From Lepidostoma basale (Eukaryota > Arthropoda > Insecta > Trichoptera > Lepidostomatidae), in the NCBI GenBank assembly GCA_022606425.2, contig JAHDVF020001468.1, positions 1,798,001-1,862,000 of the forward strand: a stretch of DNA of 64,000 nucleotides. Reading direction: 5' to 3'. Under the pieces are notes generated by a model. The model was not told where the DNA came from, searched no databases, and saw only the letters and a list, made by a program, of their open reading frames with translations. Positions 19,701-31,700 of this stretch are shown piece after piece. The stretch's first letter is position 1; every line of letters starts with the position of its first letter. The position numbers and the translations under genes were made by a program.

Positions 19701-22700
19701 CCAAGTGACACTTCGGAGCTGGCCAGTGAGGATGTGTTAACATCACAACAGCCAAGCTAGATCTAGTTGAGTGGGATTCAAGTACATAGCTAAAATACGA
19801 AAATGAAACAATGGAGTGATATAATTCCTAATGAGCATGTAGCATTACAAGCGGTAAGAGACAAGGGGGACGGTAGCATGCACCTGTCACCGGAGCTAGC
19901 GGGGGTCGGCTTTACCTGAAACTATCAAAGCTGCGTCTCTTGGGCCGCGTCCTCGGGCGCTGGATGGGATAATCAAATCCAACATTTATTTAACATCAAT
20001 AGAGGTCTGCATTAAGTTATAAGAAAGTTAAAGGTGGCTAATCTAGAGCGTCACTCACTCGGACAAGAGATCCATCACAAAAACTTCATGCTGTACAGAA
20101 CTGTTAAATTTACACATCGGCTCCTAAAAGGCAAACCAGCAGAATTTCAAAAGTCATTACAAGTATTTTATACTAATAAATGTATACTTAAATCACCGTG
20201 AACGTATCACGATGACGAGAAGATTTTTGCCAATGGTGTGTGATGATTTTGCCTTTTAAGTTAAACATATTATGTCTCTACATTTAGAAATTCTTTCACA
20301 ATATCTGTATTATTATTAAAGCTCACAAACTCATTGCCACGCCAAGTCCAATGTAAAGACAAGCTACTAACCTGATCCCTTCTCGGATCCCGATTGAGAG
20401 GTGGCGCTAGAGATGGTAGAAGCGGAAGATCCCGTGGAAGACTCGAGACCAGAAGAGGTGTCATCGCCCGAGGAAGGAGCCACCAATGACACTTCCGTCA
20501 CTTTTTCCCAAGAGTCTGTAGATGTATCTGACGATACACTCTTCAATGTTGCTTGGATTGGTGCAGGAGCTACTGGCTCGCTGGGAGGGGGAGTTGCTTT
20601 AGGTTGTTCCACTGGAACTGGTGCAGGCACTGCCGCCGATGTGGGTTCAGGGATTGGCTGCGGAATCGGTGCGGGGGCATCTTGCACGGGGGCCGGGGCA
20701 GCCGGGGCTTGAACCTCAACGGGAGTGGGGGCCGCAGGGCAAATCGACAAGGTCTGAGCAATCTTGGCCCAGATATTATCGAAGGCATCTGCTCCCATGT
20801 AATCGATATTTCCGGCCTCCCAGCCCTGACGTCTGAGGTGCTCTTCCAGGACGGGACTGGGCTCTGTGACCCCGATGCTTAACTGGGACAGGGTGCCCGC
20901 AACTCCCGCCTAGAAACACATATCAAAATAAACCAATCACTAGATGAATTAAAAGATAACTACACTAAATATAAAATTAAATCTATCGTAGATTTTAATA
21001 AACACATGGAATGAAATTATAAAAAAGAATACTAATTAAGTTAATGCACAAGAGATTATTTACAGTAAATCAGTTATATAACAACAACAAAAATCTTTAT
21101 AATAATATTCATGTTTACCAGCCAATACATGTGATGTGAAAAGAAATAAATACTAAAAAAATATATATAATTTTTTATATAAACTTTCTTTTATATCTTC
21201 TAACAAGAAACAATTTTGGCGTATATAATGAATATTATTAGCTAATTGAGTATTCAATTTGTAGATGATTTTTTTTGTTATTTAAAATTAGAATTGAATT
21301 ATCTGGGGGTACATCATGCTAGTAATAAATTAGTTAAAAAGATTGATTATTGGTTGTGCAATATTTTTTTAAATATTTCAACTCGATCCATATTATTCTA
21401 CTGGGGGGATGTTAAGTATGTACGCATAAAAGAAGATGATTAGAGAAAACGTGATGCGTATTGAAGATACAGAGACAGCACAAAGAAAGGTGAAGAATCC
21501 AAAAACCTCGATCACATATCGACGCTAAAATGTCATTTTTATAACCGCAATCGGTTGACAAACATCACACAACATTCACAATATGTTTTTAATAATTCTG
21601 ATATCCAAGCAAATCAATTAATTAGAAAAAAAAGACACATATACGTAATGATTTTAAATGTTTTTGGTTTGATTCAACGTTTGTAATTTTTTTTCCCATA
21701 GACATGATACCAGAACGGTTGATAATTTTATTTATACTGTCGAATGAAACATAAAAGTTAAGGAAGGAAAAATAATTACAACTTAAATTTTAATTAGTTT
21801 ATATGAAATCCTTATATGAAATTTCAATATCAAATATAATGTACTTCTTCACATAGAAAAATTGAACAACAACAAACCATCACGCCGTTTCCCCGCAGGG
21901 GTAGGCAGAGAGAATGGACCGCCACACTACTCTATCCTGGCACACCTCTCTAGCTTCCTCCACATTCATACATCGAGTCATACACGCACGAATCACGATC
22001 AGAAAAATTGAATAATTAATAAAAAATTAAATACTATCAAAACGGTTTAAAAAAAATACAGGCTAGATGAGAGGAGTCTTTTTCTTGATAAAATGTCAGA
22101 TTAATATTTCTTTAAAACATATTAAATTTTATAATAGGGAATCTTCATTCAGAATAATATTTTCAAATAATAATAAAAAAAAACTTTCATATCTCATGTG
22201 ATGACAAAAAAAAATGGATCAGACTGTCTGTAATTTCAATTTATTAAAAAAATTTAAAACTGGTTTACCAATTTAAAAAAGACAATTATATTTACATACT
22301 ATACTATTACGCTTTCCACCCGAAGCCACTGCCACACTGTTCTTTCCTGACATACTTCTCTTGCATCTTAAACATTCATATACCGTGTCATGAACGCACG
22401 TTGATTTCTCCGACTCCTCAATTGGTCGACATTTAATATTCAATTGATTTGACGTGCCATGTGTTTCTTGGTCTTCCTCCAATTCTTGATTCGTTTACGT
22501 TGTTTATCTATTATTATTTTTTCTTCATTCATTCTTTGCATGTGCCTACTTAAGCTTGATCTAAAAAGGCTGAAACTGTTTTAAAAGTAGATACTCCTAA
22601 TGAACTATTTCAAATACACCCAAATTTCAGATGACAATTTAAAATTTATGGAGTCATTTGGTAAGATTTTAAAATAAAAATCGAGGAAATGCAAAATAAA

Positions 22701-25700
22701 TAAAGGATTTTTTTCTTCAAAACAAATAAAGACTATTATTATTAATTTCAAACAAGTGTGTGTATCTCAATGTTTGCTAAATAGAAAAAGAAAATTTTGG
22801 TGTACTATTATATAATTCTTATTAACTAACTAACAATCACGCCGTCTCCCCGAAGGGGTAGGCAGAAAGAATGGACTGCCACACTTTTCTTTCCTGACAT
22901 ATTTCTCTCGCCTCCTCAACATTCATACATCGTGTCATGCACGCGCGTCGATTTCTCTGACTCCTCACATGGCCGACATTCAATATTTGATTTATTTGAT
23001 CGTGCCACGTTTTCCTCGGTCTTCCTCTATTTCTGGTTCCATTTACACCATTAACATATAATTTTTTTACCATTCTTTCTTCATTCATTCTTTCCATATG
23101 TCCAAACCATCTTAATGATCCTTTCATTATTTTGTTCATGACACCATCATTCGCACCGCATTCACTTCTTATATTTTCATTCGACACTCTATCATACACA
23201 GAGACATAAGGGTCGGTAGAAGAACACCATTGTGCACTGCCATTCTAGCTTTTTTGGATAGGTTTTAATAGATAATTCTTGAACGGGATAAATAATGATA
23301 TAACATAAATGGATCTCTGTGATACTTGGACTGACGATTATTAGACATTAAACATCTTTAAAATAGAAACTGAAAAGGTCTAACCCCTTCAAAGAAAACT
23401 TAAATTGCGAGTTAGCAAAGCTTGGATAAAATTATTGTACAGTTATGCAATAGTTAGTAAGAGGTTTTAGTGATTCAAATCGGAGGTAACAAAAGAATGT
23501 TAGCGGAAAGAAAGAAAAATAGATTACAGAATTAAAGCAAAAGCAGTGAGAAACATTTTTAAACAGACACAAAAAATTACCAATTCAATTAGAGCACAAA
23601 AAATTTTGAAAGATTCTTTTTTATTTTTAATTTCCACATCAGTAGTCTTATGGTGGGTCCTCCCATTCCACCCCAGGACTCACCGGTTGGTTTTTCCTCT
23701 GAGCAAAGAGATATGATCGAGGTTTTTCGATGTTTTGAATACTACGCTAGATGAGAAATTGCTGATTAAGATGAAATGAGGAGACCCATTTGCATCGTTT
23801 TCACGGCTGTGTTTATTATTTTTTGCAAAATCGAAAAATTTATTTAAAACCCTATTGTGATTTTTTTTCTTTCTAAAAAGCCCTAGTTATGAATGATGGA
23901 ATGATGGTGTTCCAGCAAATATTTAACATTATTAAGTTAGTATTGCAATTTATTTTTATGAGATTGTCACGACAGCTGTTTCGCCAACCTATGATGACAT
24001 CATCAGGTGTTACAAATACTTTTTTTTTTCTAATTGGTTTATCCAACATTTAATTAAAAAAGATGCAAATGGGTCATGGGATGTGCAGCGCAGTGGACCC
24101 ACCTGATTGTCCTGGGGTGTAGGGGGTGGGGTCGGGGTGGGGGTGGGTGGCGGGGAAGGAGAGGGCGGAGGGGATGGGGTGGGGGGTTCCTCGTGCGAGC
24201 AGCGCTTGCAGCCGCCGTCCATCACCGTGCGGTGGATCAGATAGAAGTTGTCATAAGGATGACGGGGCCGCACCTCTTCTACCAAAATCTTTTCTACTTC
24301 TCGGTCCGTTTCATCATCACCTTGAACAGATTCGTCTTGTTCTGCGATTTGACATTCCTGCCGGGTATCCGGGACAAAGTGGTCATCTTGGGAATACGTC
24401 TCGACGTACTCATTTGTCCCGCAGTGCGAACCTCCAGGGCCGCATATAGTGGTATCGTCCAGCGACACTGTGTCAGTATAAACGTTTTCCGTTTCGAGGT
24501 AAACGGAGGTCTCCTCTTCGGGAGTGTAGCATTCGTACCAAGCTTTTGGCGGGCTTATTTTCTGAATGCATTCTTCTATAATGTGTTTGTGCTCTTCCAT
24601 AATGTGTTTGTGCTTTTCCTCCTGTATTTCTGTTTTTTCTTCTTGGTGCGGGGGAACGTTCCGGTCTGGGGGCGGTGTGTCAGGGCGTGGCGCAGGCGCA
24701 AAGTACTCCCAGGGGTCCACGAAGTCCTGCAGGCTGGCAGGGGGCGGGGAGGGCGGCGGAGGGGAGGGGGCGCGGTGCCAGGGGAAGGCCGGGGGCGGGC
24801 CTGGGGCGGGAGGGGGGGTGGGAGGGGAGTAGAAGGCGGGGCTCGCTGTGCCGCGCTGCCGCCAGCCCTACCACCAACGCAACCAAAATGCGCATGCACA
24901 AAATACAAGTGTATTAACAACAGGTTAAGTGATTTTATATATTGGTATCTTTTGGGGTTCTTTTAATACATTGACATACTCACAATTTTTTTGTTGTTGA
25001 TGTAATTGTTCTTGATAATAAATTTGTTTATGTAGTGTCGGAGCCTCCAAATTTACGAAGTTGGAGAAAGAAATATATTTTCAAAAAAACAAATTAAAAG
25101 CTAACCTCCAAATTAGTCATTCAAAAGAAGCCAGAATACCTTTATGCTGGTAAAGAGCGAAGAAAACGAAATAAAATTTTCCATGTTAGTGAAAACGATC
25201 AGAAATGTTTGCGTTTTATTAAATTAACTGGTTACTTGATTTTTATTATTATAATATCAAAAAATACTTTAAACCGAATATGTGAAGATAATTAATAATA
25301 ATTCATTGAATTTCCTTCATAAAATAAAAATGTGCTTTGTATCATAATTTATGTAAAAAAAAAACTAAAGATAAACTTCCAATAAAATAAACTGATGACT
25401 TCGGATAACACTTTTGCGGTGGAAGTGAATGTGAAATGCAAGAAGTATTCGAGAACATGAGTTAATGTGAATAATAGAGAAAGAAATATGTCAATGTGTT
25501 AAAATTATTAAGTGCAATATACAGAAAATGTGCACGGGTCGGTCATGCGGGGACATACAGAAAACAATAGTCTAACTACTACACGTCAACACACAAATTA
25601 TTTACCTAGAAATCATCAAATGGAGAAAAAATATATATATACAATGAAAACAATTTCACATTTACAATCATTACACACAACACTGACACACAGTATCATT

Positions 25701-28700
25701 ACCAGAACAGAACTGCACAATTGTTTTGAATTTATATTCATAGATGTCAGGATTTTGACTACCAATGACATCTATTGATGATACCGCACAATTAAATCAT
25801 TAGCTTGTTACATATTTTACCAAATGAATTAATAATCTTTTAAAATGTCATTAATATCTTGCTACTCGAGAGGTTATGGGCAATTGAGGGTTAATTATTA
25901 CAAATGTGCTAAGTGGTTTAAACATAAAACAAAGAAAAAGAGAGAAAAAAAAACCAGTTAACTGTAACATGTGTTATATGTGCGTAAGTGGCATCTATAG
26001 GGCGAAGTTTGAACTACACTATATTTAATCACTTTGCACTTAACACCAATTGGGATCAAAAACTCTTTTATGACTTTTAGACATTTTGCAGCTTAGTAAT
26101 AATAAGTGAAACATTAAAAAAAAGGCAAAGGACCAAATTATACCAAACTAATAGAAAAGAAATTATATACATTTTAGAAGCTTCGATTTTTTTAGTTGCA
26201 ATTTTGACAAGGTTTAAACTCAAATTAATGACAGAATAACTTATAATATGCATATTCCTGATAACAATAATGAATGTCCAGTGTTGTACAGAATAAAGAG
26301 AGTAAAACAATCTATGTATGTAAGAAGCAAAAGAAAATATGCGTTGAAATTTACAGTAATATATACAGAGAAGTCTATGTAAGATTGTACCTGTCACCAA
26401 ACGGCAAACCCGGTTAATTTTACTCACCATTTCGTAACAATCACATTCCGGTCCACAATAAACTACCTTCTCTTGGTAGGATGGCTGCATGAAAATAGTT
26501 CAACTACTCTTAATAGACTCAACCCGCGCACTGAGCCTGCGCTACGCCGAGCGGGAGAAACTCTATCCGCTCACCACAAAACCAGCGTCCGATACAATAA
26601 CACCTTTGGAGCTATTACGCAAATGTCACGGCGTGTATTGATTACCTTATTATTTACATGTTTGTAGATGTAGGCAAAAAATGCTTTTTTTGCAAGAGAT
26701 TTTGTTTCATAAAAACTATATGCAATTTATTTATTGTTTTTTGAACAATGATGTGAGACTCCACATTAAATAATTAATACGGATGAAAACATCAGTTTTC
26801 TAGAAGTTTTGAATTCAGGGAATGACATGTTTCGCCCTTCTAAGACATTATCAAATGTCACGTTTGATAATGCCTTAGAAGGGCGAAACATGTCATTCCC
26901 ATAAAATATAATAAAACTTTTATAAAATTGACGTTTCATTCGCATTAATTGAATGCAATTTATTATATATATTTTTGCCTGTTTTAATTATAAGTGCAGC
27001 TAGTTTCTCTAGTGCCATTTTTGTGTAAAACGTCAAGGGTCGTTCATATGCTATGGGTACCAATTTTCTCTATATCTCAGAGATTATATATTTATTCAAA
27101 TATTTCCTTTACTAATGTATATTTTGTTACTTTTTCATAACCAATGAAAATAGGTTGGCAGGATAATACACTTTATTTACGTAGAAATAGATTTTTTTAA
27201 TGTTAGAACTTAAAAACAGACAAATAATTTTTTTTTGTACTGTGTTAGTTAACTATTACAATTAGATTAATTTGTATAGTGACATTTTCGTGAGTAACTC
27301 ATCTCAAGGGTGCTAATTGTGTTGACAATTTATTTATTGTTTCTTGAACAACGATGTCAAATTCGATATTAAATAATTAATATGAATGAAAACGCCTGGA
27401 TAACATATTTCGCCTTAACAAGGCGTTATCAAATGTCTTTTGATAATGACAAAAAGACATTTGATAATGCTTTATCAAGGAAAAATATGTCGGTTAACTA
27501 TTACCCATAAAACAAAATCAAAACTTAGTTATATAGTGGGCTAACTTGTCAATATGACATATGTATTTAAACTTATTATAGGTAATGAAAAAGTGACAGA
27601 ATATGGAAATTTCTTTGTGAATTCAATACACTAAAAGGGTTTTCTGTGATTTAACTATATAAGAACGGAATAGGAAGATTATAGAATAGAGGAATAAGTA
27701 ACATCCTTACCATGGCTACATCCAGCACGGGGTGGACGTGATCGATGAAGATGTCCCACCAGTGCTGCAGAGGACCCTGGAGGTGGCCCGACTCCTGTAC
27801 CGAGCGGGAGCCCCAGTTGTAGTTCTGCAGCCAGGGTTTCAGGCTGCCGATGAAGTGGATTATTTTCATGTTTCCGCCGTATCTGCAAATATAATACAAT
27901 TTAGAACATAATGCATTCCCAACTAACTAGCCACCACCATCAAGGGGTAGGCAGAAAGAATGGAACGTCACACCATTCGTTCCTGTCATTTTCTCGATTA
28001 TTCAACATTTAAACATTGTGTCATGCATTTCTTCGACTTATACATATGTATGTCGATTTCTCTGACTCTTGACGTTATAATTACATGTTGATTGGTTTAA
28101 TTGTGTTACGTTTATCTATGTAGGTATTCCTTTATTTATTATTCTAATATCGTTAACATATACTTTATATATCATTCTTTACCACCTTAATGACCCTTTC
28201 ATTATTTTATTTATTATATTATCATTCACACTCCATTCACTTCTTATATATTTTTTAAATATTCTTCCATTTTCTAAGCTAAGTTTAATAATATACAAGT
28301 GTCCCAGAAGTTGGCGTCAAGCCGGAAACGGATGATAGTCATGCTAGTTATGATAAAAATGTAAAAAAATCTATGTTTCGTATTTTTTAAAATAGACACA
28401 TTTAAAAAAATCGAGAAAATCAACACCCTGCTTTTTTTTTACATTTTTCTCATAGCTAGCATGACTTCCGTTCCGTATGACATATCATCCGTTTCCGGCT
28501 TGACGTCGACTTCTGTGACACCCTGTATATATATTTTAAATTTGCCCATTCGATAGTAATATAATTAATTTTATTAGTTCTTCATTAATTCATATTTTTT
28601 TTACAATATTTTACAATTCTGTCAATATTGGTATTAATATTAGTTGTTGTCAGACGCATACCGTGTGTAAGTGATTTATCTGACACTCAAGACCTATATT

Positions 28701-31700
28701 TAGATTTTATAAAATTTATTGTTGAATACGCACTTTCACAAAGATAGGTACTGCCCATCATCTATTCCATTTTTAAACCAAGATTCATTAGATTGGGAAA
28801 ATGTTCGCCAAGAAGCTTAAAAAATTCAATTCCAAATTCTGCTTGTAAAAGGCGTCTGATTGTAGATCACATAATTCCAATTGGTAATCAGTCTATATGC
28901 TTTCAATTGCAATCGTTAATGGATAAGTGAAAAGAGATATATCGCATTATAATTCTTCAAAATTTTGTAAAACGAAAATTTTCATATTTACGGTAGATCA
29001 AAAACATGTCGCGAGCCGTACAAATAAATATAAGACGTGCTTTGGAGAGCCCTGGACTAAATATTGAACTGCAAGTGGTACTCACTGTTTGAGCGCAGGC
29101 AGGTAGGAGTAGAATGACGTGGAACAGACGTTGTACACAAATGGAAGATGTTTAGAGATATCCTGGGTGGCCCAGCTGGAGAAGAACTGGTTGAGAAGGC
29201 CCTGGTCTCCGCCTGCAAACATTTCAAATTTCTATTGGTAAATTTTTAAAAATACAACTTAATTTCGTTTCATGATAATGCATCATCGCACATTCAAACT
29301 AGTTAAAATCTTAACCTGGGAAATACCAATTAATTACCAAAATATGTCGCTAGCAATGGGCACGTATATCTATTGCTGAATGAAATTGTTTACTAAGTGT
29401 ATCAGTTAATGTGCAGATTTAGAAATAAAAGAATACAAGTCACATTAATTGAAAGAGCTTATCTGATGAATATTTCAATTCGATTAGTTTTAAAAATGCC
29501 ATCAAGACAATCCTTTACATGAATAAAATTTTTGTTAAATTAACTCATTAACATGACTACAGGAAATCATAGTTGAAATACAAAAATTAGTAAGTAAATA
29601 AATGCATAGTTTTTTTTTTAAATAGATATAATAACTACTATAAATAATTAATATTAAAGAAAACGTATGTTTACATGTCAAAACTATGTCAAAACAAGTG
29701 CAAGAATAATCTCATTCCTCATAAGTACTTGAGGGTTTAATGAAGCCAAATTGTACCAGATATATTGCTCCATACATATTTGAGGAAAAAAAATGTTGTT
29801 AACAAGTCATTGCCCGGTTGTATAAATATAAATTTAGACAAACAATTTTTGTTTACCATCGAAGCTGCCCTTTGCTTTTGCGAAGGCGAGGAGAGAGCTG
29901 AATGTTTCCGTGGAGGGACGGTACACAAACACGCCTGAGTTGAAGCAGTCAGGCCAGCCTACGTCCGGGGCGGCCGACAGCTCTTCCCTCTCAAACAGCT
30001 CGTCGCAGTTTTGGAGGACCTGTAAGTTCACATAATATAACATGATTGAAGGCAGCCAATAAGAATTACATTAACACCTTAGGGATCATTGCAGGGTTAA
30101 TCACCTTGCATGGTAAAATACCACATGATTAGGAACACCAACACAATCGCCTCGGAACTCGGACTCCCCTATAAACTGGAGAATGGAGAGAGATGTCCAG
30201 GGACAGGAGATAGTACAGTATTGCTGTAGAGAAGGCTAAACCCACACCGGGATAGAAGAAAAAGAATACTTAATATGACATCTCGGAAAGACATACAGTA
30301 ATCTGAACTTGTCAAGAAATAAAGAAAAACAGATATCCTATAATTTAGATAAACATTTAAAAAGTTTTATTTTTAACATGTAAAAGAATATTTTTAACCC
30401 TTATTGGACGCTAGTATTTGTATCTTTTCTATATGTTATTCTATCAATATTTCATTTTAAAAAGGCACTGTGTATGTAAATAACTCCATAGGTAATATTC
30501 AACTGATAAAGTAATTAGGTACAGATTCCACAGACAACAAGATTCCACATGATTCATTATGTCACCTCACATATGCCATACAAATGCAGCGACAAATTTC
30601 TGTTGTCGCGTCAGAGGTGACTTATGCCCGTAAAGGGTTAAATAATACTAATAATCTTTTTGATTTTTTTATAAACTTACATATAAACGTAAGGCATTAA
30701 TACTGCAATTCCATAACGGCGATTTTTTTTAATATAAATTAAAACACTGTTTTTTCCACTTTTCAGTTTATTTATCTCAATATATTTCAAAGGTATTCAA
30801 TATATTACCTTCATCATTGGGAATACGATGTAAACTGATATATGAGTATCAAACTATAACGTTTATATCGTTCTCCTGATGATATGAAGGTATAAAACCT
30901 TAGAAATATGTCGAGAAAAATAAACTCAAAACTGAAAAGAAAAACAGTATTTCAATTTATATATACAGTAGAACGTTGTCTATCCGGACTAATTGGGACC
31001 GGAGGTGTTCCGGATAAACAAACAGGCGGTAATTCTTTTAGCAAAATAAGGTGTAAATGGTTTTTTTTTTACTCGGCTCAATTATTGATTATTTAATTAC
31101 AAATTTTACTGCAAAAAACAAGTATGTATGTAGTACGTGAACATAAAAAGGCTTAAATTACTCTACAGTACTGGAAAAATAATCAGAGATTTTTTTAACA
31201 AGATTTCCTCGATTTTTTTGCGCTTCATCATCACGGCTTGTCCGGATAATTGACGTTCCGGTTAGCTGACGTCCGAATAAACGATGTTCTATCGTATATT
31301 AGTCATCTTCTTTTAAATAATTTAAATAATTCAAGGCCAATATATCACGAGAAAAAGTTGTGTTTAATAAATAAATCAGTAATAATAAAATTTATCACAC
31401 TGACACATACATATATCCATGATAATGTCATATTTAAAGTTGCATTATTCAATTATATAATTACAGTTTCACTTTATCATATCACTTTTCGGCATAATAC
31501 ATTTGGAAGTAACATTGTCAATGAAAGAAAAAAAAACACAGGGGGAAGATTAGTACAAGTAATGAATAATAATTGAATGCTATTGATAAGTCAGCTATCG
31601 GCCAGTGGCGCCAGCAGCCTTGACCTTATTGCAAAAATAACGCCAAACGATAGTTCCAGTGAAGCAACTCCTCGCATCATGAAGCATACAGATGGGTGAT

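Noticed and set aside
20553..20882. Several open frames on both strands within glycogenin exon 8
   Set aside because: Shadows of a GC-rich real exon whose frame is fixed by [10 protein letters not shown] and both splice phases.
24076..24966. 296-codon plus-strand frame and other long frames over 24.1-24.9 kb
   Set aside because: GC-rich, repeat-like shadow of glycogenin exon 7; the minus-strand frame fits exon phases on both sides.
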